64,000 bases of DNA from Rhodobacteraceae bacterium Water-Bin34 (lineage in GTDB: Bacteria; Pseudomonadota; Alphaproteobacteria; Rhodobacterales; Rhodobacteraceae): positions 1 through 64,000 of the forward strand of contig FZLS01000001.1 of NCBI GenBank assembly GCA_900197625.1, given 5' to 3'. A program made the position numbers and the translations under genes. Positions within the stretch are counted from its first letter, which is position 1, and every line of letters starts with the position of its first letter. The notes beneath the pieces are model-generated. The model was not told the origin of the DNA. It ran no database searches and saw only the letters and a program-made list of their open reading frames with translations. This document shows positions 46,848-60,137 of the stretch, piece after piece.

Positions 46848-47210
46848 TTTTTACACCAAAGTATTTGTAATTATTATTTACTACGCAAAATACAATTAAA
46901 TCAGAATTTACTAATATCAAACATTATTTCAATTAAAATTGAGCAAAGATTCGTGATGTTTAGGGATTTTGACACTATTAATTGGATATATTTATATATT
47001 TTATTTAATGTTTTGTGAGCAGATTGTCGCGCTTTTAAGCTATGCTACTGAAAACATTAAATTTTCATAATTAAAAAGTGTTATTATTACAGTTGCATAC
47101 GAGCGTCTGCTTTGCTATCACGCGCAAAGTTAGAGCGAATATATTAATATCATCTAATTTAAAAAAATACGGAACGGGTGAATACCCATAACAATATCGA
47201 AAGGTTCCAC
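46848..47210 (+). promoter_or_regulatory. atp operon promoter and long leader
   Basis: 363 bases between the M16 gene and atpH. TTGACA at 46969-46974 with TATATA about 18 bases later is the best promoter toward atpH. It would give a leader of roughly 205 bases, containing a CTTTGC/GCAAAG hairpin (47110-47115 with 47124-47129). A ten-codon frame at 47042 has no useful ribosome site. Nothing else is recognisable. Confidence 0.5.
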
Positions 47211-47771
47211 GTGTCTGACACAAGTTCGATATCATCAGGCGTTGCCTCGCGTTATGCGACTGCATTGTTTGATCTGGCAAAAGAAGCTGATAAACTGCCT
47301 GTTTTAGAGGCAGACTTAGATACTTTAGATGTTGCATTAAGTAGTAATGAATCACTACGTGATTTGATTAATTCACCAGTCTACTCTCGTGATGACTTGG
47401 CGAATGCTGTAAGTGCTCTTTCAGTTAAAATGAAATTATCTTCAATGGTGTCAAATACACTTGGCTTAATGGCTACTAAGCGCCGTTTGCAAGTAATACC
47501 AATGTTAATCGATGTTGTTCGTGCAAAAATTTCTGATGAAAAAGGTGAAGTTACTGCTGAAGTAACGGCTGCCCAGAAACTATCTGCTGAACAAATCAAA
47601 GAATTGTCGGAGACACTCAAAATGTCTGTTGGCAAGGATATAAATATCAAAGCTACAATAGATGAAAGTCTAATCGGTGGTTTGATCGTAAAAGTGGGTT
47701 CAAAAATGATCGATAGCTCGATCAAATCAAAACTCTCAAATCTTCAAAATGTAATGAAAGAGGTCGGATAA
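47211..47771 (+). CDS. atpH: F1 ATP synthase delta subunit
   Basis: 186-residue stalk subunit (OSCP) joining F1 to the peripheral stalk. [17 protein letters not shown] near 10-26 opens the family domain, and the C-terminal [22 protein letters not shown] is typical. The start is GTG at 47211 with AAGG six bases upstream; an earlier in-frame GTG at 47178 would add eleven residues and has worse spacing. Overlaps atpA (TAATG). Confidence 0.92.
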   Translation: MSDTSSISSGVASRYATALFDLAKEADKLPVLEADLDTLDVALSSNESLRDLINSPVYSRDDLANAVSALSVKMKLSSMVSNTLGLMATKRRLQVIPMLIDVVRAKISDEKGEVTAEVTAAQKLSAEQIKELSETLKMSVGKDINIKATIDESLIGGLIVKVGSKMIDSSIKSKLSNLQNVMKEVG

Positions 47772-49306
47772 TGTCTATCCAAGCTGCAGAAATATCTGCG
47801 ATCCTCAAAGACCAAATTAAGAATTTTGGTCAAGAGGCTGAAGTTGCCGAAGTAGGCCGTGTATTATCAGTAGGTGATGGTATCGCGCGTGTACATGGTT
47901 TGGACAATGTTCAAGCAGGTGAGATGGTTGAATTTCCAGGTGGTATCCGGGGAATGGCTCTTAACCTAGAAGCCGACAATGTTGGTGTGGTTATTTTTGG
48001 TTCTGACCAGTCTATTAAAGAAGGCGATACAGTAAAACGTACAAATGCCATCGTTGATGTTCCAGTTGGCCCAGAATTGCTTGGCAGAGTAGTTGATGGT
48101 TTAGGCAATCCAATTGATGGTAAAGGTCCGATTAATTCGAAAAAACGATCAACAGCTGATGTTAAAGCTCCTGGAATTATCCCACGTAAATCTGTACACG
48201 AACCAATGGCTACAGGCCTGAAGTCTGTAGATGCATTGATACCTATTGGCCGAGGCCAAAGGGAATTAATTATTGGTGATCGCCAAACAGGTAAAACTGC
48301 TGTTGCTTTAGATACTATATTAAATCAAAAAGCTTATAATGACGCAGCAAAAGGCGACAACGAGAAATTATTTTGTATTTATGTCGCTGTGGGCCAAAAA
48401 CGTTCAACAGTTGCACAGCTAGTAAAGAAATTAGAAGAAACCGGTGCTCTAGAGTATACAATTGTTGTAGCTGCAACAGCATCTGATCCAGCTCCTATGC
48501 AATTTCTCGCACCATATGCAGCAACATCTATGGGTGAATATTTCCGTGATAATGGAATGCATGGATTAATGATATATGACGATCTTACAAAACAAGCAGT
48601 TGCATATCGTCAAATGTCACTATTGCTACGACGTCCACCAGGCCGTGAAGCATATCCAGGAGATGTTTTCTATCTACACTCCAGATTACTAGAAAGATCA
48701 GCGAAGCTTGGTGATAATTCTGGGAACGGTTCTTTAACTGCACTTCCAGTAATCGAGACACAGGGTGGAGATGTTTCTGCGTTTATTCCAACGAATGTGA
48801 TCTCAATCACAGACGGACAGATATTCCTAGAAACTGAACTATTTTATCAAGGTATACGTCCTGCTGTTAACACTGGCTTATCTGTTTCGCGAGTTGGGTC
48901 ATCTGCTCAAACAAACGCAATGAAATCAGTTGCTGGATCAATTAAACTCGAGTTAGCGCAATATCGTGAAATGGCTGCATTTGCTCAGTTTGGTTCAGAC
49001 TTAGATGCTTCTACGCAACAATTACTAGCTCGTGGTGAGCGTTTAACTGAGCTGCTAAAGCAACCTCAATACTCACCATTAACCACTGCAGAACAAGTCT
49101 TAGTGATATATGCAGGTACTAAGGGTTATCTTGATAAAATAGAGGTAAGCCAGGTGCGAGCATTTGAAGATGGTTTGTTGAATTTTGCGCGAACTAGTCA
49201 CGCTGATGTGTTAGAATGGATTAAAACAGATGATCCAAAGATCAAAGGCGAAGCCGAAGATCGCATCAAAGCCGTTGTTGAATCTTTTTCAAAAGATTTT
49301 GCGTAA
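47771..49306 (+). CDS. atpA: F1 ATP synthase alpha subunit
   Basis: 511-residue nucleotide-binding subunit. P-loop GDRQTGKT near 169-176; the family signature [14 protein letters not shown] is near 363. Full length, standard alphaproteobacterial order atpHAGDC. F0 genes are not in the window, as expected when F0 and F1 operons are split. Confidence 0.98.
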   Translation: MSIQAAEISAILKDQIKNFGQEAEVAEVGRVLSVGDGIARVHGLDNVQAGEMVEFPGGIRGMALNLEADNVGVVIFGSDQSIKEGDTVKRTNAIVDVPVGPELLGRVVDGLGNPIDGKGPINSKKRSTADVKAPGIIPRKSVHEPMATGLKSVDALIPIGRGQRELIIGDRQTGKTAVALDTILNQKAYNDAAKGDNEKLFCIYVAVGQKRSTVAQLVKKLEETGALEYTIVVAATASDPAPMQFLAPYAATSMGEYFRDNGMHGLMIYDDLTKQAVAYRQMSLLLRRPPGREAYPGDVFYLHSRLLERSAKLGDNSGNGSLTALPVIETQGGDVSAFIPTNVISITDGQIFLETELFYQGIRPAVNTGLSVSRVGSSAQTNAMKSVAGSIKLELAQYREMAAFAQFGSDLDASTQQLLARGERLTELLKQPQYSPLTTAEQVLVIYAGTKGYLDKIEVSQVRAFEDGLLNFARTSHADVLEWIKTDDPKIKGEAEDRIKAVVESFSKDFA

Positions 49307-49339
49307 CTGAAGCATTTTATGGAACAGGAGTTTGGATAG

Positions 49340-50212
49340 ATGCCAAACCTCAAGGACCTGAAAACACGGATCGATAGCGTTAAATCAACGCGTAAGATCA
49401 CTAAGGCGATGCAAATGGTTGCAGCTGCTAAATTGCGCCGTGCGCAAGAAGCAGCTGAAGCAGGTCGTCCTTATGCTGACCGTATGAATGCAGTTATGGC
49501 AAATTTGGCAGGTTCAGCATCAGGTGCTGACAATGCTCCAAAATTGCTGTCTGGTTCGGGTGAAAGTCAAATACATTTGTTGGTTGTCGCCACTGCTGAA
49601 CGTGGATTATGTGGTGGATTTAACTCTTCAATTGCAAAATTGGCTCGCGCTAAAGCTGAAGAGTTAATTGCAGCTGGTAAAACGGTTAAAATATTAACCA
49701 TTGGTAAAAAAGGTCGTGAACAACTAAAGCGCGATCTTGGTGATAAAATGGTTGACCATGTTGATTTGTCAGAAGTAAAAAATATGGGTTATTCCCATGC
49801 ATCACAAATTGCCAGTGATATCGTTTCTAGATTTAATTCTGGCGAATTTGATGTCGCAACCATTTTTTATAACAAATTCCAGTCAGTCATGAGCCAAATA
49901 CCAACTGAACTTCAGCTAATTCCAGCTAAATTTGAGCTAGAAGAGGGACAAGATACTCCCTTTTATGAATACGAGCCAGGTGAAGTAGAAGTCTTAGCTG
50001 ATTTATTACCTCGTGCACTATCTACACAAGTTTTTACAGCCTTGTTAGAAAATGGTGCATCTGAACAGGGTGCACGGATGTCTGCAATGGATAATGCAAC
50101 CCGAAATGCTGGAGACATGATCGACAAACTGACAATTGTATATAACCGTTCACGTCAGGCTGCGATTACAAACGAATTGATCGAGATTATCTCGGGCGCT
50201 GAAGCGCTTTAA
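49340..50212 (+). CDS. atpG: F1 ATP synthase gamma subunit
   Basis: 290-residue central-shaft subunit. The N-terminal helix [20 protein letters not shown] (4-23) and the C-terminal [19 protein letters not shown] with [19 protein letters not shown] are characteristic. It couples rotation to catalysis. Thirty-three bases after atpA. Confidence 0.97.
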   Translation: MPNLKDLKTRIDSVKSTRKITKAMQMVAAAKLRRAQEAAEAGRPYADRMNAVMANLAGSASGADNAPKLLSGSGESQIHLLVVATAERGLCGGFNSSIAKLARAKAEELIAAGKTVKILTIGKKGREQLKRDLGDKMVDHVDLSEVKNMGYSHASQIASDIVSRFNSGEFDVATIFYNKFQSVMSQIPTELQLIPAKFELEEGQDTPFYEYEPGEVEVLADLLPRALSTQVFTALLENGASEQGARMSAMDNATRNAGDMIDKLTIVYNRSRQAAITNELIEIISGAEAL

Positions 50213-51664
<1,452 letters not shown>

Positions 51665-51681
51665 TTGAAAGGGTCATTAAC

Positions 51682-52071
51682 ATGGCTACCATACAATTTG
51701 ACTTGGTTTCACCTGAAAAAAAGTTAGCATCTTTAGAGGTATCTGAGATACAAATCCCAGGCTCTGATGGAGATCTTACAGCAATGGCAGAACATGCTCC
51801 GCTGTTGACGACACTTCGACCTGGTTTGCTATCTGTTAAAGCTGGTAGTGATTTAATGGAGTATATTGTAACTGGTGGATTCGTTGAAATTTCTGGTACA
51901 AATGTTTCTGTGCTTGCAGAAGAAGCTTTGCCAAGAAATGAAGTCAACACTTCTATAATTGAAGAACTTATTAATAAAGCGACTGTTGCATTAGAAGATG
52001 TGACTGCAGAAAATAAAGACGATGCTGATAAACGATTAGCCGACACAAAAGCTTTATTGGATTTATTTTAA
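51682..52071 (+). CDS. atpC: F1 ATP synthase epsilon subunit
   Basis: 129-residue subunit with the beta-sandwich start FDLVSPEKKLASLEVSEIQIP and GDLTAMAEHAPLLTTLRPG, then a helical tail (ATVALEDVTAENKDDADKR). Last gene of the F1 operon, followed by a strong terminator. Confidence 0.95.
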   Translation: MATIQFDLVSPEKKLASLEVSEIQIPGSDGDLTAMAEHAPLLTTLRPGLLSVKAGSDLMEYIVTGGFVEISGTNVSVLAEEALPRNEVNTSIIEELINKATVALEDVTAENKDDADKRLADTKALLDLF

Positions 52072-52090
52072 ATATAAATAATTTATTAAA

Positions 52091-52120
52091 AAAAGCCCCA
52101 AAATATTTGGGGCTTTTTTT
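52091..52120. terminator. Bidirectional terminator, atpC / prs
   Basis: AAAAGCCCCAAA (52091-52102) and TTTGGGGCTTTT (52106-52117) form a 12-bp stem with a 3-base loop and U-runs on both strands. It closes the atp operon and the convergent prs gene. Confidence 0.92.
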
Positions 52121-52139
52121 GTTTCACAAAATAACTATT

Positions 52140-53147
52140 TTAATAGGTGCCTTGGTAAAGTGGACCTAATGTATCTTCATCGAACAATGATGATACAGAA
52201 GTACCATTTGCAATATTCAATGTTGCTTGAGCCAACATAGGAGCTAATGGTACAGTCCTAATTCGTTTACATGCAGCAGCTTCAGGACTAATTTCTATAC
52301 TGTCTGTAATGACTAAATGCTTCATTACTGAATTAGATATACGTTCAATAGCTGGCCCTGATAATACGCCATGTGTAATGTAAGAATGTACTTCTGTAGC
52401 GCCCTCATCCATTAAAGTTTCGGCTGCTTTACAGAGTGTTCCAGCTGTATCGCAAATGTCATCAACAATTATACATTTGCGGCCTTTAACATTACCAATA
52501 ACTGTCATTTCTGATACTTCACCAGGTTTGTTTCGACGTTTATCAACTATTGCTAAACCAGCACCAATTCTTTTTGCTAATTCTCTAGCTCGAGCTACAC
52601 CACCTACGTCTGGTGATATGACCGTAACATCTGACATATCCTTAAAATGATGTAGGGCATCTAATGCAAAAACTGGTGCTGCGTATAAATTATCAACGGG
52701 AATATCAAAGAATCCTTGAATTTGTGCAGCATGTAAATCAACTGTGAGTATCCGTTCAATACCAGCTTCAGTTAATAAATTAGCTATAAGTTTTGCTGAA
52801 ATTGGAGTCCGTGCTTTTGTTCTGCGATCTTGGCGAGCATAACCAAAATATGGGATTACTGCTGTTATTCGCGCTGCTGATGATCTTCTAAGTGCATCAG
52901 CCATAATCAAAAGTTCCATTAAATTGTCATTAGCTGGATTTGATGTTGATTGAATTATGAACATATCCTCGCCACGAACATTTTCATATACTTCTACAAA
53001 AATTTCGCCATCATTAAATCTTTCCACTCTTGTATCAATTAAACCAACAGGCTGACCTCGGTGTAAGGACATTCTAGTAGCTATATTCTTCGCCAATTGA
53101 ATATTGGAATTTCCAGTGATTAATTTAGGTTCGATGAGTGTGCTCAT
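52140..53147 (-). CDS. prs: Ribose-phosphate pyrophosphokinase
   Basis: 335-residue enzyme that makes PRPP for purine, pyrimidine, His, Trp and NAD synthesis. [19 protein letters not shown] near 43 and YFGYARQDR near 102 (substrate/ATP sites), the signature [14 protein letters not shown] and the PRPP loop [13 protein letters not shown] near 228. Slightly longer than the usual 310-320 residues because of an extended C-terminus. Confidence 0.95.
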   Translation of the reverse strand: MSTLIEPKLITGNSNIQLAKNIATRMSLHRGQPVGLIDTRVERFNDGEIFVEVYENVRGEDMFIIQSTSNPANDNLMELLIMADALRRSSAARITAVIPYFGYARQDRRTKARTPISAKLIANLLTEAGIERILTVDLHAAQIQGFFDIPVDNLYAAPVFALDALHHFKDMSDVTVISPDVGGVARARELAKRIGAGLAIVDKRRNKPGEVSEMTVIGNVKGRKCIIVDDICDTAGTLCKAAETLMDEGATEVHSYITHGVLSGPAIERISNSVMKHLVITDSIEISPEAAACKRIRTVPLAPMLAQATLNIANGTSVSSLFDEDTLGPLYQGTY

Positions 53148-53241
53148 ATTACTTTCCTTGGCAAAAACTTCAGGTAATTTGAAAGATTCTATTTTATAAC
53201 TCAGATAACATTACAAATCAGTCTTGCCTAGGTCTTATGCT

Positions 53242-53274
53242 ATGAATAGATATTAAGTTAAAATATCTATTCAT
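53242..53274. promoter_or_regulatory. Perfect 13-bp inverted repeat in front of the HCCA-isomerase-like gene
   Basis: ATGAATAGATATT (53242-53254) and AATATCTATTCAT (53262-53274) are exact inverted copies with a 7-base spacer, 22 bases before the next start codon and just after a -10-like TATGCT (53236-53241). No U-run follows. It may be an operator or a 5' UTR hairpin. Confidence 0.5.
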
Positions 53275-53295
53275 TATATTAAATTGGAGAGCCTA

Positions 53296-53892
53296 ATGGC
53301 GCATATTGATTATTACATGTTTACTCTTTCACCATTTACTTATTTGGCTGGAAGTAGATTAGAAGAAATTGCTGTTCGCAATGGTGCAACAATCAATTAT
53401 AAGCCTTTCAATTTAATGCAAGTATTTGAAAAAACCGGGGGGACACCCCCAAAAGATCGCCATATTTCTAGACAAATATATCGTGCTCAAGAAATACGCC
53501 GAATCGCAGTGCATAACAATATGAAAGTAACGGAAAAGCCAACTTATTGGCCAACCAATCCTGCTCCAAGCTGTTATGCAATTATCGCAGCTCAGCAATC
53601 GGGTGGTGGTAATATTGGGGGTCTATGTCAAAGTATTCTCAAATCTTGTTGGCTGGATAATAAAGATATATCAGATGATAATGTTATCAAAGACGCGTTA
53701 ATTCTAAACGGATTTGATCCATCACTTACAGATAGTGGTTTATTAGAAGGAGCAGAAACATTTTCACGTAATACTGAAGATGCTATAAATGCTAATGTAT
53801 TTGGTTCACCGTCTTATGTTGTTAATGATCAAGTGTTCTTTGGGCAAGATCGCCTAGATTATTTGGAAAAATATTTGTTAACAATTACTTAA
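53296..53892 (+). CDS. DsbA-fold protein, 2-hydroxychromene-2-carboxylate isomerase/GST-kappa type
   Basis: 198 residues with a thioredoxin-like fold: N-terminal DYYMFTLSPFTYLAG with Ser in place of a redox Cys, HISRQIYRAQEIRRIA near 54, and a C-terminal FGSPSYVVNDQVFFGQDRLDYLEK. This matches the HCCA isomerase/kappa GST family, whose members use glutathione; the natural substrate is unknown. ATG at 53296 with GGAGAG upstream. Its end overlaps the convergent aldolase gene by 15 bases. Confidence 0.8.
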   Translation: MAHIDYYMFTLSPFTYLAGSRLEEIAVRNGATINYKPFNLMQVFEKTGGTPPKDRHISRQIYRAQEIRRIAVHNNMKVTEKPTYWPTNPAPSCYAIIAAQQSGGGNIGGLCQSILKSCWLDNKDISDDNVIKDALILNGFDPSLTDSGLLEGAETFSRNTEDAINANVFGSPSYVVNDQVFFGQDRLDYLEKYLLTIT

Positions 53893-54933
53893 TAATTCCA
53901 GTAGATGGTCTATTTCAGATTTGGTAGTAGACCAGCTACAGGCTAACCTTATTTTTATTTTATCTTTAGGCACATCATTTGGAAGCATTTGATTTGTCCA
54001 AAAGTTATATTTTGCACCTTTTGCAGATAATGTTGTATGTAGTTTTTCTGGAATTAAAGCAAAAATGAGATTTGCTTGGGTTGGGTGAAGTATTTCTACA
54101 TCAGGGATTTTTTTGAGTTCAGCTAGAAGATTTTGACATTCTGAATTAGCTTGTTTTGCTAACTTTATCCATAAATCGTTCTTTAAATATCCTTCCATCT
54201 GGGCAGAAAGTGTTCTGTGTTTTGAAATAAGGTGGCCACCACGCTTTCTGCGCAATTCAAATTCCCAAGCCATTCTGGGATCAAAGAAAATAACAGCTTC
54301 TACCGCCAAACATCCATTTTTTGTGCCTCCAAATGAAACAACATCAATGTCTGATTTCCATGTTAACTGAGCAGGAGTGCACTCAAGTGCTACCATTGCA
54401 TTCGAAAACCTTGCTCCATCGAGATGCGTTTTTAAGCCGTTAGATTTAGCAATATTTGTTAACTCTTGTATTTCTTTTAATGAATAAACAGTACCAAACT
54501 CTGTTACATTAGTAATAGATAATGAACCATTTTGAATATTATGAACTTCTTTATTAGAATAAAAATTTATTGCTTCATATAAACTTTTTGGAGAAATCTT
54601 GGCGTCTTGACCATCAACTAATGTAAGTTTTGCGCCGTTCGTATAAAATTCTGGAGCTCCACACTCGTCCTCTTCTATGTGGGAGTGTTTATGGCAAAAA
54701 ATTGTTTCCCAAGGTTTCGTAATTGTTGCCAATGCCAAAGAATTTGCTGCTGTACCAGTTGCTACTAAATATACTGATGCATTAGGTGCTTCGAATAAAT
54801 CCTGTATTTTTTTCGTAACATTATGCATCGCGTCTTCATGTCCATATCCAGATGTATAGCCTTTATTTGCATCTACCAATGCATCTAAGATGGAAGGGTG
54901 GGCTGGTGAGCTGTTATCTGATCCAAAAAACAT
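53878..54933 (-). CDS. ltaE: Low-specificity L-threonine aldolase
   Basis: 351-residue PLP enzyme that cleaves threonine or allo-threonine to glycine and acetaldehyde. The N-terminal FGSDNSSPAHPSILDAL, HLDGARFSNAMVAL near 168 and the cofactor lysine in VVSFGGTKNGCLAVEA near 199 are typical. Its start overlaps the stop codon of the YcgN-like gene by one base, so they share a transcript. Confidence 0.9.
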   Translation of the reverse strand: MFFGSDNSSPAHPSILDALVDANKGYTSGYGHEDAMHNVTKKIQDLFEAPNASVYLVATGTAANSLALATITKPWETIFCHKHSHIEEDECGAPEFYTNGAKLTLVDGQDAKISPKSLYEAINFYSNKEVHNIQNGSLSITNVTEFGTVYSLKEIQELTNIAKSNGLKTHLDGARFSNAMVALECTPAQLTWKSDIDVVSFGGTKNGCLAVEAVIFFDPRMAWEFELRRKRGGHLISKHRTLSAQMEGYLKNDLWIKLAKQANSECQNLLAELKKIPDVEILHPTQANLIFALIPEKLHTTLSAKGAKYNFWTNQMLPNDVPKDKIKIRLACSWSTTKSEIDHLLELLSNC

Positions 54934-55403
54934 TAAGCTAAGTCCTCTATTATATAATTTTCAAGATCTTTTTCTTCCACATCATATTCGGGAATAGTTC
55001 TATTTAAAAATGAATTATTTGTTAAGTGCGCTGAGTCTGGGTTTCCTGAAATTAACGGGTGCCAATCCATAAGTGATTGGCCCTCAAATATTCGTCTATA
55101 TCCACAAGTATTTGGCATCCAATGAGCTATTCTTTCAATATTTTCTGGTGTCAGAACAACACATCCAGACACCATTTGTTTTCGTAATGCATAATTTTGA
55201 CATCGACACGTAGTGTCATCAAATAGTCTACATGCAACATTTGTAAACTTTACTTCATTAGTGTCTTCGTCTTCGAGTTTTAATAGGCAACATTTACCAC
55301 AACCATCACAGAGTGCTTCCCATTCAGGTTGAGTCATTTCTGTCATATCGATATTTTCCCAGAAATTAGGACGAACGGATTGTGTTGCATTTAGATTCTT
55401 CAT
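54933..55403 (-). CDS. YcgN-type cysteine-cluster protein (UPF0260)
   Basis: 156 residues with a Zn/Fe-chelating cysteine pattern: ALCDGCGKCCLLKLEDEDT near 31-49, VACRLFDDTTCRCQNY near 59 and a late Cys in PNTCGYR. The alignment to E. coli YcgN by memory is close along the whole length. Function unproven. I chose ATG 55403; a frame from a GTG at 55442 would add a hydrophobic stub and overlap the upstream spacer. Confidence 0.85.
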   Translation of the reverse strand: MKNLNATQSVRPNFWENIDMTEMTQPEWEALCDGCGKCCLLKLEDEDTNEVKFTNVACRLFDDTTCRCQNYALRKQMVSGCVVLTPENIERIAHWMPNTCGYRRIFEGQSLMDWHPLISGNPDSAHLTNNSFLNRTIPEYDVEEKDLENYIIEDLA

Positions 55404-55445
55404 ACTTTCTAGTGACCACGAACCAAACAAAAAGAAAAGCACGAA

Positions 55446-56117
55446 TTGAAAGAGACAGACTTATACATCCCTATTAAGAGATTTTTTGAATCAAAAGGCT
55501 ATGAAGTTAAGGCTGAAATAAAAGATTGTGATGCTATAGCAATAAAAGAAGATGAAGAGCCTATTATAATTGAATTAAAAACAGGTTTGACGATTGATTT
55601 GTTAATGCAGGGAGTTGATAGGCAATTAATTTCAGACTTTGTTTATTTAGTTGTACCACATCGTGGTGGCCGGATATTTAAAAAGCGTTTGGTTGGTTTT
55701 ATAAAGCTTTGCAAGCGGTTAGGTTTGGGGTTGCTAAGTGTTAGATCGGCCGAAAATTCAATATTAGTGCATTGTGAACCAGAAGAATTTAAAGCTCGAA
55801 AAATTAAGAAGAGAAAAACAGGATTATTAAATGAGTTTATTAATCGTGTTGGAGATCCAAACATAGGTGGGCAATCAAAAAGAAAAATTATTACAGCTTA
55901 CAGACAGGATGTATTACGGATACTTAAATATATGGAACTTAATCATTCCACAAAACCAAAAGACATAAAAAAAGAGCTTGAGATTGATAACGCACCCTCA
56001 ATATTGCAGTTAAATTATTATGGTTGGTTTTATCGGAAAAAACGAGGAATTTATAAAATCTCTAGACTTGGTGAACAGGCTTTAATTGATTACAAAGATT
56101 ATTTTGATAAATTATGA
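55446..56117 (+). CDS. DUF2161 family protein, PD-(D/E)xK nuclease-like
   Basis: 223 residues. The N-terminal domain has D in KDCDAIAIKEDEEPIIIELK, with the ELK forming a PD-(D/E)xK-type site near 22-42. The C-terminal part (NRVGDPNIGGQSKRKIITAY onward) resembles the DUF2161 winged-helix-like tail. The start is TTG, and no suitable ATG is near the conserved N-terminus. Nuclease activity is inferred from the motif; the biological role is unknown. Confidence 0.75.
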   Translation: MKETDLYIPIKRFFESKGYEVKAEIKDCDAIAIKEDEEPIIIELKTGLTIDLLMQGVDRQLISDFVYLVVPHRGGRIFKKRLVGFIKLCKRLGLGLLSVRSAENSILVHCEPEEFKARKIKKRKTGLLNEFINRVGDPNIGGQSKRKIITAYRQDVLRILKYMELNHSTKPKDIKKELEIDNAPSILQLNYYGWFYRKKRGIYKISRLGEQALIDYKDYFDKL

Positions 56118-56119
56118 TA

Positions 56120-57064
56120 TTATGAATATAAATTATTTAGTGTTTCTTTTGCTATCGCACAATCCTTATCCATTTGTGCAATCAACGCGTCTAGATTATC
56201 AAATTTTAATTCAGGACGTTGATAATTTACAAGAGCTACAGAAATATTAGCCCCATAAATATCTGCCTGAAAGTCAAATAAAAATACTTCTAAATTTGGT
56301 TTGTAGACACCAAAAGTTGGTCTTTCACCAATTGAAGCAGCGCCAAAATATCTGCCTTTTGAGGGCCCATCTAAAATATCGACTGTTACAGCATATACAC
56401 CATATTTAGGAGGATGCAGCCCATCTATTGAAAGGTTAGCAGTTGGATAGCCTAATTCTCGACCTCTTTGATCACCTTGAATAACTGTACCTTCGATTCG
56501 ATGTAAATGGCCAAGCATGCGTGCGGCATCTTTTGGTTTGCCATCAGATAAAGCATTACGGATTGCTGTTGATGAAAACACCTGATCATTATCTTTCAAT
56601 AACTCTGCTATTGATACTTTAAATCCAAATTCTTTGCCGAACTTAATTAAATCTGAGACTGTTCCAGTTCTGTCTTTGCCAAAACAAAAGTCTGCACCTA
56701 CTATCACATGAGTTAAACCTAGAGCTTTATGTATAACATCTTGTGCAAATTCACGTGCGCTTAATGCCGACAAGGCAGCATTAAAATTCAGTTGATAAAG
56801 GCGCTCTACACCTAATTTTTCAAGGCGATTTGCTTTTGCTTCGGCACTCATTAAGCGGAATGCTTTAGATTTAGGTGCAAAATATTCACGTGGATGAGGT
56901 TCAAATGTGAGTGTGCCAATTTGTGAACCACTCTCTTTTGCTATCTTGCGAACTAGATTGAGGGCTGCTTGATGGCCTAAATGTACGCCATCAAAATTGC
57001 CTATTGCAGCGACAGCTCCGCGATCTTCGTCTGCTATAAATTGATAATCTCTAATTGTACGCAT
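56120..57064 (-). CDS. ribF: Bifunctional riboflavin kinase / FAD synthetase
   Basis: 314 residues converting riboflavin to FMN and FAD. The N-terminal nucleotidyl-transferase domain has AIGNFDGVHLGHQAAL near 21 and GADFCFGKDRTGT near 122; the C-terminal kinase domain has GRELGYPTANL near 201 and KYGVYAV. Supplies flavins used by Tmm, MgsC, DmmB and XdhA elsewhere in the window. In one direction with the HAD gene, 15 bases apart. Confidence 0.95.
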   Translation of the reverse strand: MRTIRDYQFIADEDRGAVAAIGNFDGVHLGHQAALNLVRKIAKESGSQIGTLTFEPHPREYFAPKSKAFRLMSAEAKANRLEKLGVERLYQLNFNAALSALSAREFAQDVIHKALGLTHVIVGADFCFGKDRTGTVSDLIKFGKEFGFKVSIAELLKDNDQVFSSTAIRNALSDGKPKDAARMLGHLHRIEGTVIQGDQRGRELGYPTANLSIDGLHPPKYGVYAVTVDILDGPSKGRYFGAASIGERPTFGVYKPNLEVFLFDFQADIYGANISVALVNYQRPELKFDNLDALIAQMDKDCAIAKETLNNLYS

Positions 57065-57079
57065 GTGAAATACTCTTCT

Positions 57080-57964
57080 TTATCGCAAATGACCTATTGA
57101 ATAGGTTGGTGTCAATTGGGATGCGGTTAAAAACTTATTTAATTTTGCTTTTTCAGGTTGTTTAAATGTATTTGTTTCTTCTGCTGCGAGGCCTCCAGTT
57201 ACAAATAAGCTATCTAAATTTTCCTTAACAGCACCATTGATATCTGTATGAATTCCATCCCCAACACACAGAATATTCGCATCAGGAATAACTTTTCCTG
57301 CAATATCATTCAATTTAATACGTGCTAATTGATAAATGGGGGAATGAGGTTTTCCATAATTATGTGCAGTCCCTCCCATATCATTAAACGCTTTAGCTAT
57401 TGATCCTGCGCAATAAATTCTGTGTGTTCCTCGATCAACTTGGATATCTGGATTTGCGCACAACATTTTTAGTCCGCGATTTTTGGCTTCTAATAGTTGT
57501 TCGGTATAGTCAGATGGCGTCTCTACTTCATCATCAAACAAGCCTGTACAAACAATGCCTTCGGCCTTGTTAAATGGAACACGATCTATTTGAATATTTT
57601 TTGGAAATACTTCTTCATTTATGCCCTCAAAGAATATTTCATCACGTGCAGGGCCTATATGAAATATTTTTTTTCCATATTTGCCTGAAGCCAAAGCTTC
57701 TCTTGAGGCATCCCCACTAGCTGTGATGCCCTGATAAATATCTCGCGGAACACCAATCTTGTCTAATTGTCTGTACACATCAGAAGAGGGGCGTGGAGAA
57801 TTTGTCAATAAATGTACAATTCCACCAGACTTTGAGAAGTTATTTAATGCACAAACTGCTTCCTCGAATGGCTCAATACCATTATGGAGGCATCCCCATA
57901 GGTCGCAAAATATTGCGTCATATTTGCTGGAAATTTCTGAAAGTTTATTGATGATATTTGTCAT
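57080..57964 (-). CDS. HAD-superfamily class IIA hydrolase (TIGR01459-like)
   Basis: 294 residues with the altered motif I of this subfamily, AIFCDLWGCLHNGIEPF near 17-33, then LLTNSPRPS near 53 (motif II) and CVGDGIHTDINGA near 233 (motif IV). Related to NagD-type phosphatases. The substrate is unknown. It sits between ribF and groESL, a neighbourhood typical of Rhodobacterales. Confidence 0.85.
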   Translation of the reverse strand: MTNIINKLSEISSKYDAIFCDLWGCLHNGIEPFEEAVCALNNFSKSGGIVHLLTNSPRPSSDVYRQLDKIGVPRDIYQGITASGDASREALASGKYGKKIFHIGPARDEIFFEGINEEVFPKNIQIDRVPFNKAEGIVCTGLFDDEVETPSDYTEQLLEAKNRGLKMLCANPDIQVDRGTHRIYCAGSIAKAFNDMGGTAHNYGKPHSPIYQLARIKLNDIAGKVIPDANILCVGDGIHTDINGAVKENLDSLFVTGGLAAEETNTFKQPEKAKLNKFLTASQLTPTYSIGHLR

Positions 57965-58021
57965 GCCGTTCCCATATCAGGTTATATAATAAATAGGAAC
58001 ATCAAACCTTAATGTTAGGTA

Positions 58022-58050
58022 TTGACTAGAGGCAATAGTATGAATAAACA
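58022..58050 (+). promoter_or_regulatory. groESL promoter
   Basis: TTGACT (58022-58027), 17-base spacer, TAAACA (58045-58050). The expected start point is at or just before the CIRCE element, so the repressor would block initiation. Confidence 0.65.
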
Positions 58051-58057
58051 GCCTTCG

Positions 58058-58084
58058 TTAGCACTCTGCGGAGGTGAGTGCTAA
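58058..58084 (+). promoter_or_regulatory. CIRCE operator (HrcA site)
   Basis: TTAGCACTC, nine bases, GAGTGCTAA: a perfect match to the CIRCE consensus, 44 bases before the groES start codon. It predicts HrcA repression of groESL with relief on heat shock. hrcA itself is not in the window. Confidence 0.97.
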
Positions 58085-58127
58085 TGTCGTTAAGCCTCCG
58101 CGTTATATTTTAAATGGAGCAATCTTC

Positions 58128-58412
58128 ATGGCATTTACACCATTGCACGATCGCGTTTTAGTTCGTCGTATTGAAGGCGAAGAGAAAACAGCAGGCGGCT
58201 TGATCATACCAGAATCAGCCAAAGAAAAACCAGCAGAAGGCGAAATTATCTCAGCAGGCGAAGGCGCTCGCAAAGATAACGGTGAATTGATTCCTATGGC
58301 TGTTAAAGCTGGGGATAAAGTTTTGTTTGGCAAATGGTCAGGCACAGAAGTAACGATTGATGGCGAAGAGCTACTCATCATGAAAGAATCAGACATACTT
58401 GGTCTGCTTTAA
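58128..58412 (+). CDS. groES: Co-chaperonin GroES
   Basis: 94-residue lid of the GroEL chamber. [22 protein letters not shown] near 3-24 and the mobile loop region [16 protein letters not shown] are typical; [14 protein letters not shown] near 65. I chose the ATG at 58128 (TGGAGC upstream); a frame from 58074 runs into the CIRCE element. Twenty-eight bases before groEL. Confidence 0.97.
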   Translation: MAFTPLHDRVLVRRIEGEEKTAGGLIIPESAKEKPAEGEIISAGEGARKDNGELIPMAVKAGDKVLFGKWSGTEVTIDGEELLIMKESDILGLL

Positions 58413-58437
58413 TTATAACAAGAAATTAGGAGCATAA

Positions 58438-60090
<1,653 letters not shown>

Positions 60091-60137
60091 TAATATCGCT
60101 ATGCGAATTATTGCAAATTTAAGCTCATTATAAATTT

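Noticed and set aside
47042-47074. Ten-codon leader frame before atpH
   Set aside because: No ribosome site and no codon bias that would suggest regulation.
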